This document shows, one piece after another, positions 1-8,444 of a stretch of DNA of 64,000 nt. A program made the position numbers and the translations under genes. Origin of the DNA: Streptomyces shenzhenensis (GTDB taxonomy: Bacteria > Actinomycetota > Actinomycetes > Streptomycetales > Streptomycetaceae). Numbering within the stretch: the first letter of the stretch is position 1; the number at the start of each line of letters is the position of its first letter. Location: assembly GCF_003688995.1 (NCBI RefSeq), contig NZ_PENI01000034.1:1-64000 (forward strand), given 5' to 3'. A model generated the notes under the pieces. It searched no databases and was not told the DNA's origin. It saw nothing but the letters and a program-made list of their open reading frames with translations.

Positions 1-710
1 CCGAGCACGAGGAGGCCGTCTACACCAACATCGCCTTCATGCAAGCCGTGCACGCCCGCAGCTACTCGTCTGTCTTCTCCACGCTCTCCAACACCCCGGA
101 GATCGACGACGCCTATCGCTGGGCGGTGCACAACGACGTCCTCCAGCAGCGCTGCAAGACCGTCCTGGCGCACTACTACGGCGACGACCCGCTCAAGCGG
201 AAGGTCGCCTCCACTCTCCTGTCCTCCCTGCTGCTGTACGCCGGCTTCTACCTCCCGCTGCACTTCTCCACCCACGCCCTGCTCACCAACACCGCCGACA
301 TGATCCGGCTGATCCTGCGCGACAAGGCCGTGCACGGCTACTACTCCGGCTACAAGTACCAGCGCGGCCTGGAGAAGCTCTCGGCCGCCGGACAGGCGGA
401 GATGCGGGAGTTCACCCACGACCTGCTGGAGAAGCTGTACCAACTGGAGCTCCAGTACTCGGGCGAACTGTACGAGCCCTTCGGGCTGATGGACGACGTG
501 GCCGTCTTCGTCCGCTACAACGCCGACAAGGCGCTGATGAACCTGGGTTATCCCGCCCGGTTCGGCGCGGACCGGACCGAGGTCAACCCGGAGATCCTGG
601 CGGCGCTGTCACCGGGCGCGGACGAGAACCACGACTTCTTCTCCGGCTCCGGCTCCTCCTACGTCATGGGCAAGGCCGAGGACACCGCCGACGACGACTG
701 GGACTTCTGA
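1..710 (+). CDS. nrdF: class Ib ribonucleoside-diphosphate reductase beta subunit (3' part)
   Basis: Open at the left edge; 235 residues are visible in the frame starting at base 3. This subunit holds the di-metal/tyrosyl radical cofactor that NrdE uses to make dNDPs. The visible part covers the second half of the ferritin-like fold, including an ExxH-type segment (EHEEAVYTN) at the edge. The C-terminal tail reads NPEILAALSPGADENHDFF and ends DDDWDF, as in NrdF proteins of mycobacteria and corynebacteria, so class Ib is favoured over class Ia. It stops 9 bases before thiI on the same strand. Class Ib enzymes need no cobalamin, unlike class II NrdJ, which fits the cobalamin theme of the next 30 kb. 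The rest of its operon is outside the window. Confidence 0.9.
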   Translation, partial: EHEEAVYTNIAFMQAVHARSYSSVFSTLSNTPEIDDAYRWAVHNDVLQQRCKTVLAHYYGDDPLKRKVASTLLSSLLLYAGFYLPLHFSTHALLTNTADMIRLILRDKAVHGYYSGYKYQRGLEKLSAAGQAEMREFTHDLLEKLYQLELQYSGELYEPFGLMDDVAVFVRYNADKALMNLGYPARFGADRTEVNPEILAALSPGADENHDFFSGSGSSYVMGKAEDTADDDWDF

Positions 711-719
711 GAGGCTGAC

Positions 720-1988
720 ATGTCCGGCAAACCCAGCATGCTCGCTCCCCGTAACGCGTACGGCCCCCACGGCTCGTGTGTGCTGCTCAAGCACGGCGAG
801 ATCTTCCTCAAGGGCCGCAACCGCCACCGCTTCACCGAGCGACTGCACGACAACCTGCGTCTCGCACTCCGCGGCATCGGCGGCTCGACCTGGATCAAAA
901 CCGCCCAGAACGTGACTGTACTGGGCGGACAGGTGCCCCAAGAGGCGCTGCTGGAGCGGGCGCGTAGAGTGATCGGCTTCAATTCGGTGGAGCCGGCCGT
1001 GCGGGTGCCCAGCGATCTGGACGCCATCACCGCAACGGCCGTTGACGCGCTGGACGGTACACGGCACGGCATCAGTTTCGCCGTGCGGACCAAGCGTCGA
1101 GACAAGCAATTCCCGCTGACCTCGTCCCAGGTGGACGCGCACATCGGAGCCCGGGTCCTGGCCCGGGTCCCGTGGCTGCGCGTGGACCTCGCCCGGCCGG
1201 ACGTCACGCTAGCGGTGGAGATCGACCGCAGGGAGACGTATCTGTCCTGGGAACGGCTCCCCGGCCTGAGCGGGCTGCCCGTCGGCTGCAGCGGTCGGGC
1301 GCTGGTGCTGCTGTCCGGGGGCTACGACTCCCCCGTGGCCGCCCACCGGGCCATGAGGCGTGGTCTGGTCTGCGACTTCGTGCACTTCAACGGAGCTCCC
1401 TACACCGATCCGTCATCCGTGTACAAGGCGTACGCCCTGGCCCGGGAGCTGAACCGCTACCAGCCGCCCGGGTCCCTGCACGTCATCGCGCTCGGCAAGG
1501 CTCAGAAGCGGCTCGCCGTGGCCGGTGCCGGACGGCTGCAGGTGGTGGCCCAGCGTCGGCTGATGGTGCGCACGGCGTCCGCGCTGGCCACCCGTACCGG
1601 CGCCGAGGCGCTGGTGACGGGTGACAGCCTGGGGCAGGTGGCCAGTCAGACGCTGGCCAACCTGGTCGCTGTGGACGATGCGGCGGCGCTGCCCGTGCTG
1701 CGGCCCCTGATCGGCTGGGAGAAGCAGGAGATCATCGACGAGGCCAGGTCGATCGGTACGGCGGAGATCTCCGTCCTGCCCGACGAGGACTGCTGCCGGC
1801 TTCTCGCCCCGCCCCGTGTCAGCACCCGGGCCGAGCTGCCCCAGCTGCGGGCGGTGGAACGGCGCATGGACCTGGCCGAAGTGATCGAAGGGCTGCTCGG
1901 CGGCGCCCAGGTCATGCGTCCCGGCGACGACGCCGCTCTGCCCGACAGGACCGCACAGTGCTCGGCGCCGGTACCCGTACTCATCTGA
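720..1988 (+). CDS. thiI: tRNA 4-thiouridine / thiazole sulfurtransferase ThiI
   Basis: 422 residues. ThiI adenylates U8 of tRNA and inserts sulfur; some members also feed sulfur to thiamine thiazole. The N-terminal ferredoxin-like and THUMP region (about 1-175) starts with the typical LLKHGEIFLKGRNR. The AANH/PP-loop domain carries the ATP-binding SGGYDSPVAA near residue 198. A Cys pair (DEDCCRLLAP) lies near 353 where ThiI proteins have their first catalytic cysteine. There is no C-terminal rhodanese domain, as in many Gram-positive ThiIs. The ATG follows the nrdF stop by 9 bases, so the two may be co-transcribed. The family is uncommon in streptomycetes, so an accessory origin is possible. 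Confidence 0.9.
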   Translation: MSGKPSMLAPRNAYGPHGSCVLLKHGEIFLKGRNRHRFTERLHDNLRLALRGIGGSTWIKTAQNVTVLGGQVPQEALLERARRVIGFNSVEPAVRVPSDLDAITATAVDALDGTRHGISFAVRTKRRDKQFPLTSSQVDAHIGARVLARVPWLRVDLARPDVTLAVEIDRRETYLSWERLPGLSGLPVGCSGRALVLLSGGYDSPVAAHRAMRRGLVCDFVHFNGAPYTDPSSVYKAYALARELNRYQPPGSLHVIALGKAQKRLAVAGAGRLQVVAQRRLMVRTASALATRTGAEALVTGDSLGQVASQTLANLVAVDDAAALPVLRPLIGWEKQEIIDEARSIGTAEISVLPDEDCCRLLAPPRVSTRAELPQLRAVERRMDLAEVIEGLLGGAQVMRPGDDAALPDRTAQCSAPVPVLI

Positions 1989-2001
1989 ACCTCGTGGAGG
2001 T

Positions 2002-2029
2002 GGCCACCGGTCATCGGTGACCGGTGGCC
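2002..2029. terminator. bidirectional hairpin terminator
   Basis: A perfect 12-bp inverted repeat (GGCCACCGGTCA, 2002-2013, against 2018-2029) with loop TCGG sits just past the thiI stop. It overlaps the last codons of the convergent gene at 2011-2385. There is no clear U-run, which is normal in high-GC actinobacteria. Confidence 0.75.
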
Positions 2030-2385
2030 CGGCGAGTACGTCGCCGCGGCTTCGGGCTGCTGTCGGCTGGGGCAGACGAGCGTGAGGGTGCCGCGAACCG
2101 GGCGGACCCGAGCAATGCCTGGATCCGGCAGCAGAGGCGATCGCCCTCCTGCTCAGACCGCCCGGCAGGGCAACCGCCGGTGCCGTCGGTGGTGCAGAGT
2201 TCGGCCCGGGCGTCTTCCAGAAGGTTGGCGGCCAGCGATAAGTCCCGGTTCAGGCCGCTCATGCGGGAGCTCTGCCCGCCGAGCTGGCGGCGGGCCAGGA
2301 CGAGGCGCTCGTACTCCTCCAGTGTGAGGGCGACGGCCGGTACACCGTTCAGGACGATTCTGCGGGGCTCGAGGCGTCGGCCCAC
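2011..2385 (-). CDS. small protein of unknown function, last gene of the cbt operon
   Basis: 124 residues, not assigned to a named family. The N-terminal part (RRIVLNGVPAVALTLEEYERLVLARRQ) looks like a short beta strand plus helix of the kind found in small actinobacterial regulators and Phd-like antitoxin N-termini. The middle has three Cys (ELCTTDGTGGC and LCCRIQ), and the tail is very basic (SPKPRRRTRRATGHR). It lies 30 bases after the FhuF-like gene on the same strand, so it probably belongs to the riboswitch-controlled cbtBA transcript. Its last codons form one arm of the terminator shared with thiI. That the frame is real is likely but not certain. Confidence 0.55.
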   Translation of the reverse strand: MGRRLEPRRIVLNGVPAVALTLEEYERLVLARRQLGGQSSRMSGLNRDLSLAANLLEDARAELCTTDGTGGCPAGRSEQEGDRLCCRIQALLGSARFAAPSRSSAPADSSPKPRRRTRRATGHR

Positions 2386-2415
2386 GGCAATTCCTCTCAG
2401 GTGCGAACGGCCGGG

Positions 2416-3147
2416 TCAGCGGGACAGGGCGCAGTCTCCACACAGGGCCCCCTTGCCGCCCGGTGCGGCACGGTAGATCAGGCAACAGCTCCGGCGCCGG
2501 AACGCTCCGCCGGGCGTCGTGGTACTCGCACCGCGCAGTGGAGACCGCTCCAGGAGGAGCGTGGTGAGGGTGCGGGTCCGCGCGGTGGCCTCCGGGCGGG
2601 ACGCTGTGATCATGGTCGCCGCTCCGCTGACGGCCGAGGCGGTGTTGCCCCACAGGATGTGCCGGGAGACCGAGAACTGTCCCATGGCGTCGGCGAGTTC
2701 GCACAACGGGCCGTCAAGCAGGCGACCGTTCAGTTCGTCGGCAAGCTGCGAAAGCGAGCTTGCGACGCTGCCGCCGGCGAAGGCGTCGTCAGGCAGCGAC
2801 AACGGGATCGGGCCGCCGATCACGGGCTGCCACCGCAGATCCGCGAGGTCAGGGGTGAGGACCAAACGGTGAAGCACGGCGGCAGCCAGCGCCGGGGATA
2901 CCAGCCGGGCTGCCAGCCCCAAGTGTGCGACAGACGCCGCAACCCGTGTCTCGACCGCGTCAGGCGGCTGCCCGCCAGCCGCGGCCAGCCAGTCCCGTAC
3001 GTCGCTCACCCGGGCTTGGAGCAACTGGCGGGAGAGTGGCTGCCAGGGCTCGGACGGCTCCCTGTCAGGCGGGTGAGCCTGCACGGCGAAGAACGGGCCG
3101 AGCGCAGTGATCTCCTCCATCACCGCGCTCACCGTAGGGCTGGTCAT
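2416..3147 (-). CDS. FhuF-like (2Fe-2S) protein coupled to the cobalt transporter
   Basis: 243 residues. The C-terminal 25 residues hold a CC-x13-CxxC cluster (RRRSCCLIYRAAPGG, then CGDC). This resembles the four-Cys motif that binds the 2Fe-2S cluster in FhuF-type ferric-siderophore reductases, with a spacer a few residues longer than the usual ten. The rest is the helical FhuF-like body. Its ATG overlaps the cbtA stop (ATGA), so translation is coupled to a cobalt transporter under a cobalamin riboswitch. A redox role towards cobalt, a corrinoid or a metallophore is inferred from this placement. Siderophore-iron reduction is the conservative alternative. Confidence 0.7.
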   Translation of the reverse strand: MTSPTVSAVMEEITALGPFFAVQAHPPDREPSEPWQPLSRQLLQARVSDVRDWLAAAGGQPPDAVETRVAASVAHLGLAARLVSPALAAAVLHRLVLTPDLADLRWQPVIGGPIPLSLPDDAFAGGSVASSLSQLADELNGRLLDGPLCELADAMGQFSVSRHILWGNTASAVSGAATMITASRPEATARTRTLTTLLLERSPLRGASTTTPGGAFRRRSCCLIYRAAPGGKGALCGDCALSR

Positions 3148-4010
3148 GCCGGGACGGGGTCCGGCTCTTGTGAGGGGGCGGCGGTATCCGGACGCACGGG
3201 CTTGAGTAGGCGTTCCGCCAGGGGCCCGAAGATCAGGCCGATGGCCGTCCAGAGGATGAGCTGCGCGCCGACCGAGTAGAAGCGGAAGGCGAACAGCACG
3301 TCGGCAGGGAAGCCCGGGAAGACGATGTTGCCCTTGGAATCCGTCAGCGGCAGCGGGGTCTCGGTGGCGTGGTTGCCGTAGTTGGCCTTGTTGTACGAGA
3401 GGTGGCCGAGCTGCGGCAGGAGCAGCATGACGATCCCGATTGCGACGAGGAATGCCGCGCCGGCGAGGAGGCTGGCGTTCCAGTTGCCGAATCGGGCCTG
3501 GAGCCGCTTGCCCAGGTAGACGGCTCCCGCGAGGAAGGCCACCGAGCAGACGACCATGATCAGGTACAGACCACTGCGCTGCTGGATAGTCTCTTCGTGG
3601 CCGATCGCGGGCGGGTTCGCCGGGTACTTCAGGAACGGCACCAGATACATGCCGAGGAAGCCGCCGCCAGCGACGAGCAGCGCCAGGTTGCGTGCTCGCA
3701 GGCCGCCGGTACGGCCCAAGCAGACGGTGTAAGCGATGGCGAACAGGGCACCCATCGCCATGCCGAAGAAGACGATGCCGGCACCGATGCCGACGTTGGC
3801 CTGGATGGTGCGGCTGAACAGGTCGGGGCCGGCGGCCTCGACGGGCAAGCCGGCCGCCTTGTCCAGGGCGTTCTGCGCGGCGTCACGGCCGCTCTCGTAG
3901 TCGATGGCCTTGGCGATCTGCGGCTCGGCGAAAATCCGCGCGAAGACGAAAGCGAGCAGACCCCCGACTGCGCCGGCGAAAACGCCGCGCAGTATGAGCT
4001 TCTTTTCCAT
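3144..4010 (-). CDS. cbtA: CbtA family predicted cobalt transporter subunit
   Basis: 288 residues. Begins MEKKLILRGVFAGAVGGLLAFVFAR, the usual first membrane segment of CbtA, with five to six hydrophobic segments in all (about 5-25, 75-97, 107-127, 147-167, 180-200 and a last near 250-272). CbtA works with the single-span CbtB and is predicted to import cobalt for corrin synthesis. It lies 34 bases after cbtB under the same cobalamin riboswitch, which is the strongest support for the substrate. Its stop overlaps the start of the Fe-S protein gene. Confidence 0.88.
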   Translation of the reverse strand: MEKKLILRGVFAGAVGGLLAFVFARIFAEPQIAKAIDYESGRDAAQNALDKAAGLPVEAAGPDLFSRTIQANVGIGAGIVFFGMAMGALFAIAYTVCLGRTGGLRARNLALLVAGGGFLGMYLVPFLKYPANPPAIGHEETIQQRSGLYLIMVVCSVAFLAGAVYLGKRLQARFGNWNASLLAGAAFLVAIGIVMLLLPQLGHLSYNKANYGNHATETPLPLTDSKGNIVFPGFPADVLFAFRFYSVGAQLILWTAIGLIFGPLAERLLKPVRPDTAAPSQEPDPVPA

Positions 4011-4044
4011 GTCGAGTTGTCCGTACGTCCAGGTGCCGGCGAGG

Positions 4045-4263
4045 TCAGTGGCAGGGGAAGCCGAGGAAGTGGCGGGCGTCGTGGACGAACTCGTGCACGT
4101 GCATGTCGTTGCCGAACACCGACACGGCGCCCTGGTCGACGCCGATGAAGTAGTAGACGGCCAGCACGATCAGTGCGGTGCCGACCAGCCACAGAACAGA
4201 CTTCGAGACCGGCAGGACGACCGGCGTGGACGCCGGGCGGGGGGATGTGGAAACGCCGCTCAA
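4045..4263 (-). CDS. cbtB: CbtB family predicted cobalt transporter subunit
   Basis: 72 residues with one membrane span (about 24-42, VLWLVGTALIVLAVYYFIG). The C-terminal tail carries several His residues and one Cys (DMHVHEFVHDARHFLGFPCH), a likely metal-binding face and the hallmark of CbtB. It is the first gene after the cobalamin riboswitch; a GAAGGAGGG ribosome site lies about ten bases before the start. Confidence 0.88.
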   Translation of the reverse strand: MSGVSTSPRPASTPVVLPVSKSVLWLVGTALIVLAVYYFIGVDQGAVSVFGNDMHVHEFVHDARHFLGFPCH

Positions 4264-4304
4264 GGCAAGCCCTCCTTCGGGGATCGTGCGTCCCTTTGCT
4301 TATG

Positions 4305-4430
4305 CGGGCGGAGTGAGGGCTCAGTGTCTGACTCGCGTGCCACCTTGCGGTGGCGCGCTCACAGTGGCGCGACCGTGCTGGAATCCCACCAGCTTCCTTG
4401 TGCCATCACTACAAGGGGACCGTATGGCCC
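4305..4430 (-). promoter_or_regulatory. cobalamin riboswitch of cbtBA
   Basis: Read on the minus strand, 4397-4359 gives GGAAGCTGGTGGGATTCC followed by the B12-box GCCACTGTGA. The 3' element GAGTCAGACACTGAGCC lies at 4338-4316, close before the cbtB ribosome site. This matches the conserved core of adenosylcobalamin riboswitches, which shut off cobalt or B12 uptake genes when the coenzyme is plentiful. Confidence 0.9.
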
Positions 4431-4643
4431 GTTTCTCCAAGCCGTCAATCAAGCCTGTGCCAAATCGAGTCCGAGCAGTGGGGCTGTGGATTCCTGCACC
4501 GAAGTGCTCAGCCGGCCGGCCAGACATGAGACTCAGGAGTGCCTTCCCGAAGCGGGCCAGCCCGCCTCGCGGGCACCGCGGCCTCGGCACAGAGGCGGGC
4601 AGGCGCTGCTCGGCATCGTCCTCTGCCCGTGTGGGAGCCGCTC

Positions 4644-5780
4644 CTACGAGGCCGCCGGTACCGCCCGCCGTTCCTGCCCGGCGTAGCAGGCCAGCGGGCG
4701 AATCAGGGAGTTATGGGCAAGCTGTTCGGTGATGTGGGCGGTCCAGCCGGTGATGCGGCTCATCACGAAGATCGGCGTGAAGGCCGGGATGTCGAAGCCC
4801 ATCAGGTGATAGGCGAGCCCGGCAGGATAATCCAGATTCGGGTGGATGCCCTTGCGGTTGATCATGGCGTGCCGCAGAGCCGCGTGCAGCGTGGCGAGCC
4901 GGGTCACCTCGGGGTCGGCGGCACGCGCCACCAGCCGGTCGAGGGCGTCCTGCATGATCGGGACGCGGGAGTCGCCGTGTTTGTAGACACGGTGGCCGAA
5001 GCCCATGATCTTCCGCTTGGCCGCCAGCGCCTCGTCCAGCCACGCCTCTGCGCGCTGCGGGTCGCCGATCTCCAGCAACATGCTCATCACAGCCTCGTTG
5101 GCACCACCGTGCAGCGGACCCTTGAGAGCCCCGATCGCGGCGGTGACCGCGCTGTAGAGGTCAGAGAGGGTGGAGGTGACCACGCGGGCCGTGAACGTCG
5201 AGGCGTTGAAGCTGTGTTCGGCGTACAGCGTGAGCGAGATCTCGAAGCAGCGGACGACGTCCGGGTCGGGCACACTGCCGAAGCACATGTGAAAGAAGTT
5301 CTCCGCGTACCCGAGGGAGGGGTCGGGCGGGATCGGGGCGAGGCCCCGGCGGCGGCGCTGGTCGGCCGCCACGACGGTGGGCAGCTTGGCCAGCAGGGTG
5401 AGGGACTTGGCGCGGTTGGCGGCGAGAGTGCCGTCGTCCTCCGTGGGGTCCTCGGCGCCGAAGAAGCTGACGGCCGTGCGCAGCACGTCCATCGGGTGGC
5501 AGGTCTCGGGCAGCCGGGTCAGCAGCTCCAGTGCGGTGCGGTCCAGCGGGCGCAGGGCGCGCTCGCGGGCCCGGAAGTCGCGGAATTGTCCCTCGTCGGG
5601 GAGTTCGCCGTACCAGAGGAGGTAGGCGACCTCTTCAAAGGAGCGGCGGGCGGCCAGATCCTGGACCGGGTAGCCGCGGTAGGTGAGGGAGTTGGTCTCC
5701 GGGATGACGGTGGAGATCTCGGTGGTGTCGACGACGACACCGGCGAGGCCGCGGTGGATCTCGGGCGCGGAGGTGGTCAT
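4644..5780 (-). CDS. prpC: 2-methylcitrate synthase
   Basis: 378 residues, the length of type II citrate synthases acting as 2-methylcitrate synthases. It condenses propionyl-CoA with oxaloacetate. Visible motifs are LKGPLHGGANEAVM (catalytic His), GFGHRVYKHGDSR (second His and CoA-binding region) and PNLDYPAGL (catalytic Asp). It is the third gene of prpD-prpB-prpC, 34 bases after prpB, and completes the cobalamin-independent route for propionyl-CoA together with them. A plain citrate synthase is possible by sequence but unlikely in this operon. Confidence 0.92.
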   Translation of the reverse strand: MTTSAPEIHRGLAGVVVDTTEISTVIPETNSLTYRGYPVQDLAARRSFEEVAYLLWYGELPDEGQFRDFRARERALRPLDRTALELLTRLPETCHPMDVLRTAVSFFGAEDPTEDDGTLAANRAKSLTLLAKLPTVVAADQRRRRGLAPIPPDPSLGYAENFFHMCFGSVPDPDVVRCFEISLTLYAEHSFNASTFTARVVTSTLSDLYSAVTAAIGALKGPLHGGANEAVMSMLLEIGDPQRAEAWLDEALAAKRKIMGFGHRVYKHGDSRVPIMQDALDRLVARAADPEVTRLATLHAALRHAMINRKGIHPNLDYPAGLAYHLMGFDIPAFTPIFVMSRITGWTAHITEQLAHNSLIRPLACYAGQERRAVPAAS

Positions 5781-5814
5781 GGGTGCCTGCCTTCGGTGGG
5801 TCAGGTGCCGGTGG

Positions 5815-6723
5815 TCATGTGCCGGGCGGGAGGGTGAAGTCGAAGACGGCCGAGTCGAAGGCCGAGTACTCCTCGTAGCCGAGGAGTTCGTACAGCCGGG
5901 AGCGGGTCTGCATGCGCGGCAGCAGGGACTCCTGGGTGCCTTCGGTGGCGATCGTGCGCAGCCCGTCCTCGATCGCGCCCATGGCGAGGCGCAGCAGCGT
6001 CACCGGGTAGAGGGCGATGTTGTAGCCGAGGTTCTCCAGCGTTGCCGTGTCGATGAGAGGCGTCTTGCCGAACTCCGTGAGATTCGCGAGCAGGGGGACG
6101 TCGACGGCGTTGCGGAACGCCTCGTACTCGGAGACGTCCGCAAGGGCTTCGGGGAAGATCGCGTCCGCGCCGGCGTCGACGTACGCCTTCGCCCGGTCGA
6201 TCGCCGCGTCCAGGCCCTCGACCGAGCGAGCGTCAGTGCGGGCCATCAGCAGAAAGTCTGTGTCCCGGCGGGCGTCGACAGCTGCGCGGACGCGACGGAC
6301 CATATCCTCGCGGGGCGTGATGGTCTTGCCGTCCAGATGGCCGCACCGCTTGGGGTTGACCTGGTCCTCCAGGTGCAGCCCTGCCAGGCCGGCGTCCTCC
6401 AGGAGCTGGACGGTGCGGGCCGCGTTCATGGGCTCACCGAAGCCGGTGTCGGCGTCGATGAGGACAGGCAGGTCGGTGACACGGGTCGTCTGCTGGGCGC
6501 GGGCCGCGATCTCGGTGGAGGTGGTCAGGCCGATATCGGGCAGTCCCAGGTCAGCGGCGAGCACCGCGCCCGACAGGTAGGCCGCGTCGAAACCGGTGTC
6601 CTGGATCAGCCGGGCGGACAGCGGATTGATCGCGCCGGGGATGCGCAGCAGGCGGCCCGAGGCCAGTTGTTCGCGGAAGGTCCGGCGGCGCTCGGCGGGT
6701 GTGGTGCGCGTGTGCAGCACCAT
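5815..6723 (-). CDS. prpB: methylisocitrate lyase
   Basis: 302 residues, counting from the ATG that overlaps the prpD stop (TGATG), the start chosen here. Cleaves 2-methylisocitrate to pyruvate and succinate. The TIM-barrel PEP-mutase/isocitrate-lyase fold is clear: GAINPLSARLIQDTGFDAAYLSG at the N-terminus, DADTGFGEP metal-binding loop, and the active-site KRCGH loop (residues NPKRCGHLDGK). Cytoplasmic; second gene of the prp operon. Confidence 0.93.
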   Translation of the reverse strand: MVLHTRTTPAERRRTFREQLASGRLLRIPGAINPLSARLIQDTGFDAAYLSGAVLAADLGLPDIGLTTSTEIAARAQQTTRVTDLPVLIDADTGFGEPMNAARTVQLLEDAGLAGLHLEDQVNPKRCGHLDGKTITPREDMVRRVRAAVDARRDTDFLLMARTDARSVEGLDAAIDRAKAYVDAGADAIFPEALADVSEYEAFRNAVDVPLLANLTEFGKTPLIDTATLENLGYNIALYPVTLLRLAMGAIEDGLRTIATEGTQESLLPRMQTRSRLYELLGYEEYSAFDSAVFDFTLPPGT

Positions 6724-8231
6724 CAGAACAGTCCCTTCGGCAGGCTCGCGTCGTACGCGGCGACGGTGTCGGTGTCGACGGCCGGGAACAGGCCGTCCAG
6801 GTCGTCCGTCGACAGCTCGGCGAGGCGGGCGGCGGTGTCCAGGAACGCGTCCTGCGCGGACTGTGTGACGACGCCCTCGGCGAGCGTGCGGAACTTGCCG
6901 ACGTATCCGGGGCGGTCGAAGGGGCGTGCGCCGGCCGGGTGGGCGTCGGCGACGGCGAGTTCGTCCTCGATCACCGTCCCGTCGTCCAGGGTGATCACCG
7001 CGCGTCCCCCGAAGGCACGGCGGTCCGGGTCGGGGTCGTGGTAGCGGCGCGTCCACTCCGGGTCCTCGACTGTCGTGATCTTCCGCCACAGCTCGACGGT
7101 CTTCGGGCGCTGGGCGCGCTCGGGGACGTAGGAGCGCGCGTGGTGCCAGGTGCCGTCCTCCAGCGCAACGGCGAAGATGTACGGCACCGAGTGGTCGAGC
7201 GTCTCCCGGCTGGCGGTCGGGTCGTACTTCTGGGGATCGTTCGCACCCGAGCCGATCACATGGTGGGTGTGGTGGCTGGTGTGCAGGACGATCGAGCGCA
7301 CGCGGTCCAGGGGACCGGTCTTCTCACGCAGACGCCGGGCGAGATCGATGATCGCCTGGGCCTGGTACTCGGCGGAGTGCTCTTTGGTGTAGGTGTCGAG
7401 GATCGCGCGACGCGGCGCGCCCGCCTCCGGGAGGAGGATCTTGTAGTCGGACTCCGGGCCGTTCAGCATCCAGGCGAGGAAGCCGTCCTCGCCCTCGTAG
7501 ACCGGCGACGGGGACGTTTCGCCCCGCATCGCCCGGTCGACGGCCTCGATCGCGGCCTTGCCTGCGAAGGCGGGCGCGTACGCCTTCCAGCTGGAGATCT
7601 CGCCTTTGCGGGACTGCCGGGTCGCGGTGGTGGTGTGCACGGCCTGCTGGATGGCCTGGTACACCGTCTCGGTCGGCAGCCGCAGCATCGCTCCCAGTCC
7701 GCCCGCGGTGGCGGCGCTGAGATGGGCCACGTGGTCGATGCGGTGCTCGTGCAGGCAGATGCCCTTGACCAGCGCGACATGGATTTCGTACGCGGCGATG
7801 ACCCCGCGCAGCAGGTCGATGCCGGTGCGGCCGGTGTGCTGGGCCACGGCGAGCAGCGGCGGGATGTTGTCGCCGGGGTGGGAGTAGTCGGCGGCCAGGT
7901 AGGTGTCGTGGAAGTCCAGCTCTCGGACGGCAGTGCCGTTCGCCCAGGCGGCCCACTCCGGGGAGACCCGGGAGCGGCTGCCGAGGACGGATGCGCCAGG
8001 GGTGCCGCCACGGTGGGCGGTGGCCTGGGCACGAGCCACAGCTACCGGGCGGCGCAGCAGGGACGCGACGGCCACCGAGGCGTTGTCGATCACTCGGTTG
8101 ACCGCCATGGCGGTACTGTCGGCGTCCAGTTCCTCGGTGCCGGTGGCCGCAGCGGCCAGCTTCCAGGCGAGCTGCTCCTCGCGCGGAAGCCGGGCGGCGC
8201 TGGGGTGGACACGGACGTGGTGCTCGATCAC
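6723..8231 (-). CDS. prpD: 2-methylcitrate dehydratase, MmgE/PrpD family
   Basis: 502 residues, the full length of PrpD. Dehydrates 2-methylcitrate to 2-methylaconitate without a metal cluster. Typical stretches are ELDFHDTYLAADYSHPGDNI near residue 104 and VHTTTATRQSRKGEISSWK near 200. First gene of the operon, divergent from the prpR-like gene with a 213-base control region between them. Actinobacteria often follow PrpD with PrpB and PrpC exactly in this order. Confidence 0.94.
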   Translation of the reverse strand: MIEHHVRVHPSAARLPREEQLAWKLAAAATGTEELDADSTAMAVNRVIDNASVAVASLLRRPVAVARAQATAHRGGTPGASVLGSRSRVSPEWAAWANGTAVRELDFHDTYLAADYSHPGDNIPPLLAVAQHTGRTGIDLLRGVIAAYEIHVALVKGICLHEHRIDHVAHLSAATAGGLGAMLRLPTETVYQAIQQAVHTTTATRQSRKGEISSWKAYAPAFAGKAAIEAVDRAMRGETSPSPVYEGEDGFLAWMLNGPESDYKILLPEAGAPRRAILDTYTKEHSAEYQAQAIIDLARRLREKTGPLDRVRSIVLHTSHHTHHVIGSGANDPQKYDPTASRETLDHSVPYIFAVALEDGTWHHARSYVPERAQRPKTVELWRKITTVEDPEWTRRYHDPDPDRRAFGGRAVITLDDGTVIEDELAVADAHPAGARPFDRPGYVGKFRTLAEGVVTQSAQDAFLDTAARLAELSTDDLDGLFPAVDTDTVAAYDASLPKGLF

Positions 8232-8320
8232 GGGACTCCTCGCGCGGTGCGGACGATCCTTGTCAGTGCTGACGTGATCGACAGTGCCCGCTCAGGGGCT
8301 GCCCGGCCACCTCTCCAATC

Positions 8321-8392
8321 TGCGGAATTCATACATCCCGGAGCTGCGAATCTGCGAAATCTGCGAAGAACGCGGATGCTATGTTCGCAAGC
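8321..8392. promoter_or_regulatory. putative PrpR operator array in the prpD/prpR divergent region
   Basis: Three direct copies of TGCGAA at 8345, 8353 and 8362, a related TGCGGAA at 8321, and an inverted copy TTCGCA at 8384-8389 followed by A. These resemble the TTTGCAAA-like sites described for the mycobacterial PrpR/RamB family. The array sits between the two divergent start codons. Function is inferred from the repeat pattern. Confidence 0.55.
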
Positions 8393-8444
8393 AGCCCCTA
8401 CCGGAATGTCCCCCACTTCCCGGCTTGCGACAAGGATGTGCGCC

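Noticed and set aside
6699..8444. Very long plus-strand open frame running into the propionate regulator
   Set aside because: It is antisense to prpD and has no family character; the regulator starts at 8445, where the helix-turn-helix begins.
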